Assembly: GCA_030685065.1 (NCBI GenBank)
Contig: JAUXQH010000127.1
Coordinates: 1-52,793, forward strand
Length of the DNA stretch: 52,793 nucleotides
Source of the DNA: Pseudomonadota bacterium
Lineage (GTDB): Bacteria; Myxococcota_A; UBA796; SXON01
Direction of reading: 5' to 3'
The first letter of the stretch is position 1, and each line of letters starts with the position of its first letter. A program made the position numbers and the translations under genes. This document shows positions 42,098 through 50,348 of the stretch, piece by piece. Under the pieces are notes generated by a model. That model did not search any database. It was not told where the DNA came from and worked only from the letters and a program-made list of their open reading frames with translations.

Positions 42098-42859
42098 ATG
42101 CTGCTGAGCCTCTTGCTCACGGCCTGCACGGACACACGGGTCCTAGCGGGAGAAGTGCGCGACGTCTGGGGTAAACCCGTGTCGGATGCCACGGTCGTCA
42201 TCGAGGGGCTCGTCGAGCGGTACCGCTCCGACTCCGCGGGGAAATTCACGATCGACACCGAGAACCCGGTCACGCGGGTGATGGCCGGTAAAGACGGCTA
42301 CATCAAGGACATCGAGCTGGTGCCGATCCCGGCGGAGGAGGGGGATGACTACGACCCCCTCACCTTCGGGTTGTACCCCGAGCCCGAGCAGCCCGGGTTC
42401 TACGGCGTGGGCCGCGCCGAGTACATCCACCTCGAGGCCCGGCGCATCCGCGTCGTCGGCACCGAGCTGAAGCACTACGCGGGCCTCCAGGACATCGCCG
42501 AGCAGACGATGGGCAGCGGCGAGCCCGCGGCGTTCGTGTTCAGCTCGACCCTGCGCGCCTCCGAGCTCGCCCGGATGAACCTGCACCTGACGCGGCTCGA
42601 CTTTGTCGATCACACCCGCGTCAAGGGCGTGCTCGGCGCGATGGACGCCACGGTCAACCTCTGGGTCGCCGGGGAAGAAGTGGCGTTCGATCTGAAGGCC
42701 CTCCCCGCGCGGGACGCCTACCTCATCACCACCCGCGAGCCCGTCGAGGCCGGAATGTACGCGTTCCACGCCCAGGACGTGCTGAACGAGGAGGACGAGC
42801 GCGTGCTCATGAACCTCCCGAAGGAGATGCAGGTCGCCTTCCCGTTCGAGGTCTTGTAG
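42098..42859 (+). CDS. Lipoprotein with carboxypeptidase-regulatory-like beta domain
   Basis: 253 residues. The signal MLLSLLLTAC gives lipidation at Cys10. Residues about 15-75 resemble a carboxypeptidase regulatory-like (transthyretin/Ig) domain: GEVRDVWGKPVSDATVVIEG, then YRSDSAGKFTID and VMAGKDGYIKD. The C-terminal 170 residues are not recognised. GAGGGAGA lies a few bases before ATG 42098, one of the stronger ribosome-binding sites. The open frame upstream to 42044 overlaps the preceding gene. It would be a periplasmic or surface lipoprotein of unknown function. Confidence 0.78.
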   Translation: MLLSLLLTACTDTRVLAGEVRDVWGKPVSDATVVIEGLVERYRSDSAGKFTIDTENPVTRVMAGKDGYIKDIELVPIPAEEGDDYDPLTFGLYPEPEQPGFYGVGRAEYIHLEARRIRVVGTELKHYAGLQDIAEQTMGSGEPAAFVFSSTLRASELARMNLHLTRLDFVDHTRVKGVLGAMDATVNLWVAGEEVAFDLKALPARDAYLITTREPVEAGMYAFHAQDVLNEEDERVLMNLPKEMQVAFPFEVL

Positions 42860-42863
42860 GCCC

Positions 42864-42887
42864 GAGGCCGAGCCACCGCCCGGCCTC
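42864..42887. terminator. Hairpin between convergent lipoprotein and protease genes
   Basis: GAGGCCG (42864-42870) and CGGCCTC (42881-42887) form a 7-bp stem with a 10-base loop in the 34-bp convergent gap. It is placed to end both transcripts. There is no T-run. Confidence 0.42.
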
Positions 42888-42893
42888 CCGCCC

Positions 42894-44006
42894 TCACCAC
42901 CGCGCCGAGTCCAACGTGACCTTGTACGCCGAGCAGTCCGTGCCGCGCGGCAGGTTCACCGTGGTGGTGGCGCTCCCCTCCGGCGGCACGTTCGTCAGGC
43001 GCGCGAGGAAGCGGTCGTCGCCACACGAGAGGCCCACCACGGCCTCGGTGATCGTGCGGGGCGCGACGTTCTCGCCGGTGACCTCGACCTCGACGCGCGT
43101 GTCCGGGTAGATCGTCGCGCGCGCCTGCACCCGCAGCCACGGCGACACGTCGATGAGGCGGTCCCCGAGCGCGTCGCGCGCCTGGAACACCACCTCCTTG
43201 CGCAGGGTGTCGACCGTGACGAGGAACTGGCTCGACACGTTGAGGCCGAGCAAGCCCATCGTCCGGTCGTCCGCGCACTCCTCGCAGATGCCGACGGTGA
43301 CCCCCTCGACCAGCAGGCCGCCCACCCAGAGGCGCGGCACGAGCACGAGCTTGGCGGTGCGCTCGCCGTTCGCGGTGCGCAGGGTGATCTCGGGGGCGTC
43401 CGACGGGACGCGGATGCCGATCCGGGCGAGGCTCGCGCGGTTGAGCGTCGTGACGCTCGCGCCGGTGTCGAAGAGCATCGGGAGCTCGACGTCGCCGAAT
43501 TGCACGGGGATCGCCATGCTGTGGCCGCTGCCCTCGTAGGGGAGCGCCGCCTGATCCCCCGTGGTGGGCACCGCGCTCGGCACGCAGTCGGGCACCGCGC
43601 GCTCGGCCTCGGGGGCAGGGGTCGCCCCCTGAAGGGTGTGGCCCATCGGCTCGCCGACACGCTCTCCGAGCAGGGCGGCGCTGCGGGAGAAGTCCCGACC
43701 GCCCGGGGAGGCGAACACCGAGAAGCCGGTGCCGATGGCGCCCGGCACCTCCCCCGGAAAGTAGCCGGGGAGCCCCGTGAGCAGCAGGATAGGCCAGACC
43801 AGCATCGCGACGACGAGGCCCCCCGGCTTGCGCCCGAAGAGCGACCAGAGGCCCGCGATGGGCAGGAGCGTCACCAACGTCGCGGCCAGGACGACGTGAA
43901 GGCCGCCGAGGCCGCGCATGACGCCGAGCCCCGTGAGGGCGGCCACGGACGCGCCGACGGGGAGGACCGCGAGCCCGAGGAAGACGGCAAGGAGGATGCG
44001 CGACAC
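42894..44006 (-). CDS. Membrane-anchored retropepsin-like aspartic protease
   Basis: 370 residues from GTG 44006. Three N-terminal membrane helices (about 4-26, 35-58, 64-83) precede an extracytoplasmic single-domain aspartic protease: the catalytic D180-T-G in MLFDTGASVTTLN, and MGLLGLNVSSQF as the second hydrophobic-hydrophobic-Gly motif. Like viral retropepsins, it would need to dimerise. Residues about 285-370 form an extra beta domain with two cysteines (GLSCGDDRF, GTDCSAYKV). CEEC lies in the protease part. Its substrate is unknown. It is separated by 56 bp from the divergent exonuclease gene. Confidence 0.82.
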   Translation of the reverse strand: MSRILLAVFLGLAVLPVGASVAALTGLGVMRGLGGLHVVLAATLVTLLPIAGLWSLFGRKPGGLVVAMLVWPILLLTGLPGYFPGEVPGAIGTGFSVFASPGGRDFSRSAALLGERVGEPMGHTLQGATPAPEAERAVPDCVPSAVPTTGDQAALPYEGSGHSMAIPVQFGDVELPMLFDTGASVTTLNRASLARIGIRVPSDAPEITLRTANGERTAKLVLVPRLWVGGLLVEGVTVGICEECADDRTMGLLGLNVSSQFLVTVDTLRKEVVFQARDALGDRLIDVSPWLRVQARATIYPDTRVEVEVTGENVAPRTITEAVVGLSCGDDRFLARLTNVPPEGSATTTVNLPRGTDCSAYKVTLDSARW

Positions 44007-44062
44007 TACCGGACCCTTAACGCCCCCGGCTCCAGCACCGCGGGTTGGCGGTGCTCCGGGTT

Positions 44063-44647
44063 ATGAGCGGCGCCATGCCGCCAGAGACCCGCGCCACCTA
44101 CTTCTCCGTCGACATCGAGTGCTCGGGGCCGGTCCCCGCGATCTACGACATGGTGTCCCTCGGGGCCGTGGTCGTGGCGCCGGACGCCGCGGGCGCGCTC
44201 ACCCTCGGGGAGATGTTCTACGTCGAGATCAAGCCCGAAGGCCCCAAGGTCGACCCCGGCGCGATGAAGGTCAACGGCCTGGACATCGAGGTGTTGCGTC
44301 GCGACGGCAAGCCGCGACGCGAGGCGCTCGTGACGCTCGCCGCGTGGGTGAAGGCGCACACCAAGGCCGGCACCAGGCCGGTGTTCGTCGGCCACAACGC
44401 CCCGTTCGACTGGAGCTTCGTCGCCTGGGGCTACGCCGCCGAGGAGCTGCCGAACCCGTTCGGCTACAAGGCCCTCGACACCAAGGCGCTGGCCACCGGC
44501 AAGCTCGGCGTGCACTGGTTCGACTCGAGCAAGGAGGTGCTGGAAGAGCGCCTGGGCCTCGAGAAGGAAGACCTGGGCCTGAAGCACCGCGCCGATTACG
44601 ACGCGTTGTACCAGGCCAAGCTGCTCATCAAGCTCCTGGAGTCCTGA
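44063..44647 (+). CDS. DEDD-family 3'-5' exonuclease (RNase T / DNA polymerase III epsilon type)
   Basis: 194 residues. The DEDDh motifs are visible: YFSVDIECSG (Exo I, Asp and Glu), VGHNAPFDWSFVAW (Exo II) and LKHRADYDALYQAKLL (Exo III, His and Asp). It removes nucleotides from DNA or RNA 3' ends using two metal ions. It is a free-standing nuclease, not fused to a polymerase. ATG 44063 gives the family's usual start; 44045 is a possible earlier one. It ends one base before the purF start, so the two genes are probably cotranscribed. Confidence 0.88.
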   Translation: MSGAMPPETRATYFSVDIECSGPVPAIYDMVSLGAVVVAPDAAGALTLGEMFYVEIKPEGPKVDPGAMKVNGLDIEVLRRDGKPRREALVTLAAWVKAHTKAGTRPVFVGHNAPFDWSFVAWGYAAEELPNPFGYKALDTKALATGKLGVHWFDSSKEVLEERLGLEKEDLGLKHRADYDALYQAKLLIKLLES

Positions 44648-44648
44648 A

Positions 44649-46073
44649 ATGTGTGGGTTCATCGGCCTCATCGGCGTCGAGAAGGCCAGCGGCGCCATCT
44701 CCATCGGGCTCCAGGCGATCCAGCACCGCGGGCAGGACGCCACCGGCATCTGCACCGTAGAGAGCGGCCGGGTGCACCTGTACAAGGAGCTCGGCAGCGT
44801 GGCGGGCGTCTTCACCGCACCCGTGCTCGCGGGGCTCGCCGGGCGCGCCGGCATCGGGCACGTCCGCTACCCCACCGTCGGCGGCGGCAGCCGCGAGGAC
44901 GCCCAGCCCTTCCACACCCGTCGGCCGGGCGTGGTGATGGCCCACAACGGCAACGTCACCAACCTGCCCGAGCTCGAAGCCTGGCTCGTGAGCCGCGGCA
45001 TCCGCGTGCAGTCGCAATGTGACGTCGAGCCCATCCTCCTCGTGTTCGCCGAGGCCCTCGGCGAGCGCCGCCCGAGCGGCCACGACGCGGAGGACGTGCG
45101 GCATGCCGTGCGCCAGGTCTTCCGGCGCGTGCGCGGGGCCTACTCGTGCGTGGCGCTCCTCGAGGTGGACGGCGTGGACACCCTCGTCGCCTTCCGCGAT
45201 CCGCACGGCATCCGCCCCGGCGCCTACGGCTACAACGCCGAGGGCGCCTGGATCGCCGCGAGCGAGACCGTCGCGTTCGACGCGCTCGGCTTCACCCGCG
45301 TGGACGACCTCCCCCCGGGCGAGGTCATGATGTTCCGCCCCGGCCACAAGCCGGTGCGCCTCGCCATCGAGGCCGCCGATCCCCGCCCGTGCATCTTCGA
45401 GCGCATCTACTTCGCGCGCCCCGATTCGCAGATGGAGGAGGGCCGCGTCTACCAGACGCGCTGGGCGCTGGGCGAGCGCCTCGGCGCCGAGTGGAAGGCG
45501 CGCGGCCTCGAGGCCGACGTGGTCGTGCCGGTGCCCGACACCTCCCGGCCCGCGGCGCAGGCCATGGCCGAGGTGCTCGGCCTCCCCTACCGCGAGGGGT
45601 TCATCAAGAACCGCTACAGCGGCCGCACGTTCATCATGCCGGACGCGACGACGCGCCAGGCGGCGCTCCGGCTGAAGCTCAACCCGATCCCCGAGATCTT
45701 CGAGAACAAGCGCGTCATCCTCGTGGACGACTCGGTCGTGCGCGGCACCACCGTGCGTCGCCTCGCGGACCTCGTGCGCGCGCTCAAGCCCACCCAGGTG
45801 CACCTCGCGGTCTACTCGCCGCCCGTCCGCAACCCGTGCTTCTACGGCATCGACATGCCGACGCGGGACGACCTGGTGGCCGCCCGCCTCGGGCCCGCCG
45901 AGTGGGCGCCGGCGTTCGGGGTCGACTCCGTCACCTTCCTCTCGCCCGAGGGCCTGCGGGAGATCATCGGCCGGCCCGTGTGCATGGCGTGCTTCGACGG
46001 GGACTACGTGGTGCCCGTGAGCGACGGCGAGCAGGCGGAGATCATCGCGGACCGTCGGAAGGTCGCGGGCTGA
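44649..46073 (+). CDS. purF: Amidophosphoribosyltransferase
   Basis: 474 residues. PurF makes 5-phosphoribosylamine from PRPP and glutamine, the first step of purine synthesis. Cys2 is the glutaminase nucleophile (MCGFIGLIG) after methionine removal; this start is therefore certain. The glutaminase domain has IQHRGQDATGI, IGHVRYPT and MAHNGNV. The phosphoribosyltransferase domain has VILVDDSVVRGTT for PRPP. The cysteines of the iron-sulfur-type PurF group are present (RPCIFE, NPCFYGID, CMACFDGDY), so it probably carries a [4Fe-4S] cluster and is made as a pro-enzyme lacking only the initiator Met. Confidence 0.95.
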   Translation: MCGFIGLIGVEKASGAISIGLQAIQHRGQDATGICTVESGRVHLYKELGSVAGVFTAPVLAGLAGRAGIGHVRYPTVGGGSREDAQPFHTRRPGVVMAHNGNVTNLPELEAWLVSRGIRVQSQCDVEPILLVFAEALGERRPSGHDAEDVRHAVRQVFRRVRGAYSCVALLEVDGVDTLVAFRDPHGIRPGAYGYNAEGAWIAASETVAFDALGFTRVDDLPPGEVMMFRPGHKPVRLAIEAADPRPCIFERIYFARPDSQMEEGRVYQTRWALGERLGAEWKARGLEADVVVPVPDTSRPAAQAMAEVLGLPYREGFIKNRYSGRTFIMPDATTRQAALRLKLNPIPEIFENKRVILVDDSVVRGTTVRRLADLVRALKPTQVHLAVYSPPVRNPCFYGIDMPTRDDLVAARLGPAEWAPAFGVDSVTFLSPEGLREIIGRPVCMACFDGDYVVPVSDGEQAEIIADRRKVAG

Positions 46074-46082
46074 AGCCGAGCG

Positions 46083-46095
46083 GCTGGGACCCAGC
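46083..46095. terminator. Short hairpin after purF
   Basis: GCTGGG-A-CCCAGC (46083-46095), ten bases after the purF stop, is a perfect palindrome that can fold with a 3-base loop. It is short and without T-run, so termination is uncertain. The next gene starts 45 bases later. Confidence 0.28.
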
Positions 46096-46140
46096 TTCCA
46101 CGCCGCGTACACGCTTCGGCAGGCCAGCCGCGGCCGCGCT

Positions 46141-47043
46141 ATGAAGAGCGTGCCCAGAGGAGCCGTGGCCCGCGACCCTGCCGCCGATCCGCACTTCCTT
46201 CACGGCACCCGAACCCTCGAGGCGCTGGTCAGCCCGCCCGTGGATCGTCCCCGCGCGTTGTGCTGGTTGCCGGACGAGGATGTCCTGCTCGTCGCCGCGC
46301 GCGACGGCACCCTTCACCACGTCGAGCCCGCCTACGGCACCCGCACCCTGCTCACGGCCGCGCCCGACGCCGCGCACATCGCCGTCGCCCGGGGGCGCCT
46401 CGCGGTGCTCACGCACGAGGGGCTCCTCCAAGTGTGGGCGCTCGCGGAGGCGCGGCTCCTCTGGGAGCGGCCCACGGAGCTGATCGCGGGGCTGCACGTG
46501 CGGTGGTGGAGCGGGGGGATCGCCGTCGTCGGGGACGACGGGCTCGACCGCCGCGTGCTCGTCTACGACGACCTGGGCGAGCGTCGCACCCGCGCGCGGG
46601 TGCCGGCCAGGACGGCGCTCGGCGCGGACGCCGACGGGAACCTGCTGCTCGCCCGCAGCACGGAAGCGGGGCTGACCCTGCGGCCGTTCGGGGAGGCGCT
46701 CCCGACCGGTGCCTCCACGGTGCACCAGCTCCGGTTCAGCGGCAGAGCGGCCGTGATCGGCGTCGCCACCGGCGGCGTGACCGTGTGGCACGGCGTGGGC
46801 GAGCCCCCCGTGAACATCAAGCTGTTCGAGGTGGTGAACGCCGCGCTCTCGCCGGACGAGGCCGTGGTGGCCATGGGCACCCGCACCGGCGGCGTGGCGA
46901 TCGGCCCGGCCCGGCTCGGCGGCCAACGGGTGAACCCGATGCGGGTCGAGGGCCACGAGGGCCCCGTGCTCGCCCTGGCGTTCAGCCCGCGCGGGCGCTG
47001 GTTGGCGTCCGCCGCAGCCCGGTGCTGGGTGTGGTCCTATTGA
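46141..47043 (+). CDS. WD40-like beta-propeller protein
   Basis: 300 residues with repeated short strands of the propeller type, such as LLVAARDGTLHHVEP, LAVLTHEGLLQVWALAE, AAVIGVATGGVTVWHGVGE and LALAFSPRGRWLASAAA with the final WVWSY. It has no signal peptide, so it should be cytosolic. WD40-like propellers act as binding scaffolds; no partner is apparent. No ribosome-binding site is seen before ATG 46141. Similar propellers are common as accessory genes in large-genome deltaproteobacteria. Confidence 0.72.
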   Translation: MKSVPRGAVARDPAADPHFLHGTRTLEALVSPPVDRPRALCWLPDEDVLLVAARDGTLHHVEPAYGTRTLLTAAPDAAHIAVARGRLAVLTHEGLLQVWALAEARLLWERPTELIAGLHVRWWSGGIAVVGDDGLDRRVLVYDDLGERRTRARVPARTALGADADGNLLLARSTEAGLTLRPFGEALPTGASTVHQLRFSGRAAVIGVATGGVTVWHGVGEPPVNIKLFEVVNAALSPDEAVVAMGTRTGGVAIGPARLGGQRVNPMRVEGHEGPVLALAFSPRGRWLASAAARCWVWSY

Positions 47044-47074
47044 CCCCCCGGCGTCCGCTTTCCCGGCGATCTAC

Positions 47075-47092
47075 GATCGGTAGAAGCCGATC
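47075..47092. terminator. Hairpin between convergent propeller and small membrane protein genes
   Basis: GATCGG-TAGAAG-CCGATC (47075-47092) is a perfect 6-bp stem with a 6-base loop in the 58-bp convergent gap. It could end either transcript. Confidence 0.35.
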
Positions 47093-47101
47093 CACAAACG
47101 G

Positions 47102-47263
47102 CTACTCGGCGAGAAACGAGGGGGCCGCGACCGGGGGCGCATCGCCCATGGACGCGAGCACGGCGCCGCCGATCATCCAGCCCAGCGCGAGCACCAGGAA
47201 GGCGTTGAGGAGCGGCGAAGTACCAATCTTTTCTTCATGTTTCACGACAAGCGAGCGAGCCAT
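47102..47263 (-). CDS. Small single-pass membrane protein
   Basis: 53 residues. A charged N-terminus (MARSLVVKHEEKIGTSPL) leads to one hydrophobic helix (about 19-39: LNAFLVLALGWMIGGAVLAS) and a short tail. The codon choice keeps the AT-rich patch around 47225-47245, unlike random translation, but the ribosome-binding site is weak. No family is recognised. If real, it is an inner-membrane peptide. The gap from here to the glycosyltransferase start (47264-47356) shows nothing further. Confidence 0.42.
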   Translation of the reverse strand: MARSLVVKHEEKIGTSPLLNAFLVLALGWMIGGAVLASMGDAPPVAAPSFLAE

Positions 47264-47356
47264 CTGGGATCCCTGGGCGACATCAGCGGGTAGAGCAGCG
47301 GGGGGTGCGCCCGCGATCATCCCAAAGCAAGCCGCGTGCCAACGGTCGCGCTTCCG

Positions 47357-48418
47357 ATGAAGGTGCTGCACGTGCTCTGCGACCTCTCCTCCGGAGGGGC
47401 GGAGCGCCTGGTGCTCGAGCTCTGCCGTCGCCGCGGCCCCGACATCGAGGTCGCGGTGGCCACCGTCGGCGGGCTCGGGCCGCTCGAGGGCGCGTTCCGC
47501 GCGGCGGGCGTCCCGCTGATCGTCGGGGGGCGGCCCCGCAAGCACCTCGGGCTGCGGGCGATGGCGCGCCTGACCCGCGCGATGGACGGCGTGGACATCG
47601 TCCACACCCACCTCTTCGCCGGCGACACCTGGGGCCGCCTCGCCGCCGTCCTCGCGCGCGTCGGGAACGGGCGTGGGCCCTCGCGGCGGCCGATCGTCGT
47701 GACGACCGAGCACAACGTCAACCGGGACGAGACGTGGCAGCGCACCGTCAAGCGCGCGCTCGCGCCCGTGAGCGACGCCATCGTCTGCGTGAGCGAGGCC
47801 GCCGCGGCCTACACCCGCGACGTGGAGGGCATCGCCGGGGCGCGGGTCATCCCGAACGGCATCGACCTGTCCCGCTTCGGCCCCCACCGCGGCTCGAACA
47901 GCGGAGACCCCACGCGGGTGCTCGCGATCGGCCGGCGGGTGCCGCAGAAGGGCTTCGACGTGCTCGTGGCCGCGCTCCCCGAGGGGATGCGCCTCGACAT
48001 CGTGGGGGAGGGGCCGTATCGGGTCGATCACCCTCGGGTCCGCTTCCTCGGGCTTCGGGAGGATGTGCCCGAGCTGCTCGCCGGCGCCGACATCCTGGCC
48101 GTCCCGAGCCGCTGGGAGGGCTTCGGGCTGGCCGCGGCGGAGGGCCTCGCGGCCGGGGTCGCGGTGGTTGCCTCGGATGTGGACGGGCTCCGCGAGGTGG
48201 TGGGGGACGCCGGGCTGCTCGTGCCACCCGGAGAAGTGGCGCCTCTCGAGGGCGCGCTACGGCGCCTGGGAGCGGATCCTGTGCTCCGTCGCGCGCTCGG
48301 AGAGCGCGGTCGTGTCCGCGTCGCAGCACGATTTGACATCCGCCAGACGACCGACCGCTATGAGCGCTTGTACCTAGAACTAGCGCTCGGGTGTTCCACC
48401 CATGAGGCGATGCCGTGA
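47357..48418 (+). CDS. Glycosyltransferase family 4 protein
   Basis: 353 residues, GT-B fold. The N-terminal domain begins MKVLHVLCDLSSGGAERLVL, with IVHTHLFAGDTWGR; the C-terminal nucleotide-sugar domain has VIPNGIDLSRF, the glycine-rich LAIGRRVPQKGF, and the E-x7-E type region PSRWEGFGLAAAEGLAAG. Retaining sugar transfer from a nucleotide-sugar is expected; the acceptor could be an envelope glycan, in keeping with the MBOAT modules nearby, but that is inference. ATG 47357 gives the normal family start; GTG 47336 would add seven residues. Confidence 0.88.
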   Translation: MKVLHVLCDLSSGGAERLVLELCRRRGPDIEVAVATVGGLGPLEGAFRAAGVPLIVGGRPRKHLGLRAMARLTRAMDGVDIVHTHLFAGDTWGRLAAVLARVGNGRGPSRRPIVVTTEHNVNRDETWQRTVKRALAPVSDAIVCVSEAAAAYTRDVEGIAGARVIPNGIDLSRFGPHRGSNSGDPTRVLAIGRRVPQKGFDVLVAALPEGMRLDIVGEGPYRVDHPRVRFLGLREDVPELLAGADILAVPSRWEGFGLAAAEGLAAGVAVVASDVDGLREVVGDAGLLVPPGEVAPLEGALRRLGADPVLRRALGERGRVRVAARFDIRQTTDRYERLYLELALGCSTHEAMP

Positions 48419-48462
48419 CGAACAGAACGCCGAGCTGAAACAAAATCGGAGATGATGGGGAG

Positions 48463-48762
48463 ATGGAGATCAACCTGGACCGCGACCGCGTCGCAGAGCT
48501 GCACCTGCAGCTCATTGACGAACAGGACCGCGCGCGCCGGGCGAGCATGCATCTCGAGCTGGCCTCCCTCGCGCTGCGCGAGGGCAATCTCGACCAGGCA
48601 ACGCGCCATTTCCGCGAGGCGCTCCTGCTCGACGACAAGCTTGACCGCGCCCGTATCGGCCTCCGCGAGCTGGGCGAGCGCTCGACCATCCACGTCTCGG
48701 CCGGGCGCCGGGGCATGATGCGGAGCTTGTTGGAACGCTTCCGGCGCCGGGCGGCCGGCTGA
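48463..48762 (+). CDS. Small TPR-like protein
   Basis: 99 residues, all helical. One tetratricopeptide-like repeat is readable: ELASLALREGNLDQATRHFREALLLDDKLD, shown here in parts A-L-R-E-G-N-L-D and A-x-x-H-F-R-E-A-L-L-L-D. It starts MEINLDRDRVAELHLQ and ends with basic residues (MMRSLLERFRRRAAG), perhaps for membrane or nucleic-acid contact. GGGGAG precedes the ATG. It is most likely a small binding adaptor; the partner is unknown. It converges with MBOAT copy 2 after 41 bp. Confidence 0.68.
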   Translation: MEINLDRDRVAELHLQLIDEQDRARRASMHLELASLALREGNLDQATRHFREALLLDDKLDRARIGLRELGERSTIHVSAGRRGMMRSLLERFRRRAAG

Positions 48763-48803
48763 CCGTTCGCGCTCGTGGTCCAGGTCCGATCCGCCGCTGA
48801 GGA

Positions 48804-50213
48804 TCAGAACTGGAAGTAGATGAAGTCCGTGGACGACATCCGCACGAACAGGAAGATGAGCAGGGCGAACGCCGCCCACGTGGTGGACTGCACGGGCAGG
48901 TACCAGGGCGACGCCTGCATCCGGGGCAGGAGATAGCGCTGTGCCAGGAGCCCGATCACCAGCGGGGCCGCGCAGAGCGCGGTCATCTCGAGCATGATCG
49001 CGGTGGCCACCCACTCGTCGGCCGTGCTCGCGAGCGGGTTGCGCGTGAGCGTCGCGGCGATGCGGGAGAGGCTCGGCTCCCGGAAGAGGTACCACCCGAA
49101 GACGGTGAACCCGAACATGATGCCGACGGCCCCGACGTCGCCGTAGCGGCCGTTGCGGACGGAGGCAGGGATTCGCGGCGTGACGAGCCGATACCCGGTG
49201 ATCAGCGCGGCGTGGTAGGCGCCCCAGAGCACGAAGTTCCACGCGGCGCCGTGCCAGAACCCGGACAGCAGCATCGCGGCCCAGGTCGCGGCGGTCACCT
49301 TCCAGAATCCGCCGCGCGAACCGCCGAAGGAGATGTAGAGGTAGTCCCGGATCCAGGTGGAGAACGAGATGTGCCAACGCCGCCAGAAATCCGACGGATT
49401 CCGCGCGAGGTAGGGGTTCCGGAAGTTCTCCATCAGGTCCCACCCGAGCATCCGCGCCACGCCCCTTGCGATGTCGGTGTAGCCGGAGAAGTCGGCCAGG
49501 ATCTGCACCGTGAAGCCGAGCGTGGCCGCCACGACCATGGGCGTGGAGGGGTGCTGCGTGGCGTAGATCTTGTCGACGTAGAAGGAGATCGTGTCGGCCA
49601 CGACCACCTTCTTGAAGGCGCCCCACATCGCGAGCGCGAAGCCCGAGCGCACCATCGGCCAGGCGAACGTGCGGGGGGTCTCCGCCTGCATCAGGAGGTT
49701 GGACGCCCGCTGCACCGGACCGGCCACGAGGTGCGCGAAGAAGCTGACGGCGAGCAGGTACTCGGCGAGGTTCTTCCTCGGCTTTAGCTCGCCGCGGTAG
49801 ACGTCGATGGAGTAGGCCATCGACTGGAACGTGTAGAACGAGATGCCGGCCGGCAGGAGGATGCCGATCGGGGCGAGCGAGTTGTCGATGCCGACGGCGC
49901 CGAGGGCGACGGCGAGGTTCTCGACGAAGAAGTCGAAGTACTTGTAGTACCCGAGCAACACGACGTTCGCGGTCAACGAAACCGCCAGCGAGAGCCGCTT
50001 GTGCGCCGGCCACCGCTCGATCGCGAGGCCCGCGCCGTAGTCGAGCAGCGCGGCCGTGTACAGCAGCACGAGCCAGAACGGGTGCACCCACCCGTAGAAC
50101 AGCGCGCTCGCCACGAGGAGGAGCCCGTTCTGCCAGTTCCGGTTCGGGAAACCCCAGTACGCCACGAAGAGGATCGTGAAGAACCAGAGGAACTCGGGCT
50201 GGACGAAGGTCAT
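48804..50213 (-). CDS. AlgI-type MBOAT O-acyltransferase, copy 2
   Basis: 469 residues, exactly the length of copy 1 (20281-21690) and alignable to it without gaps; about 70% identical by eye, with identical blocks such as ILLPAGISFYTFQSMAYSID, YRGELKPRKNL, RWHISFSTWIRDYLYISFGG and HLVAGPVQRASNLLMQAETP. The catalytic histidine is in SGFWHGAAWNFVLWG. It should be an inner-membrane acyl carrier step for O-acylation of an exported glycan. Unlike copy 1 it is divergent from, not cotranslated with, its SGNH partner, which starts 136 bp away. Confidence 0.93.
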   Translation of the reverse strand: MTFVQPEFLWFFTILFVAYWGFPNRNWQNGLLLVASALFYGWVHPFWLVLLYTAALLDYGAGLAIERWPAHKRLSLAVSLTANVVLLGYYKYFDFFVENLAVALGAVGIDNSLAPIGILLPAGISFYTFQSMAYSIDVYRGELKPRKNLAEYLLAVSFFAHLVAGPVQRASNLLMQAETPRTFAWPMVRSGFALAMWGAFKKVVVADTISFYVDKIYATQHPSTPMVVAATLGFTVQILADFSGYTDIARGVARMLGWDLMENFRNPYLARNPSDFWRRWHISFSTWIRDYLYISFGGSRGGFWKVTAATWAAMLLSGFWHGAAWNFVLWGAYHAALITGYRLVTPRIPASVRNGRYGDVGAVGIMFGFTVFGWYLFREPSLSRIAATLTRNPLASTADEWVATAIMLEMTALCAAPLVIGLLAQRYLLPRMQASPWYLPVQSTTWAAFALLIFLFVRMSSTDFIYFQF

Positions 50214-50348
50214 GGGACTCCGGGAGGGCGGCGCCCGGTCCTGCAAGCGGCCAGACGCGCGAGGGCACGCGACGCTATCATGTGCCCGCACGGGGTGGCG
50301 AGCCGCACCTGCCCCCCCGCGGCCGGATAGGCCGGGAGGGGAGGTGGT

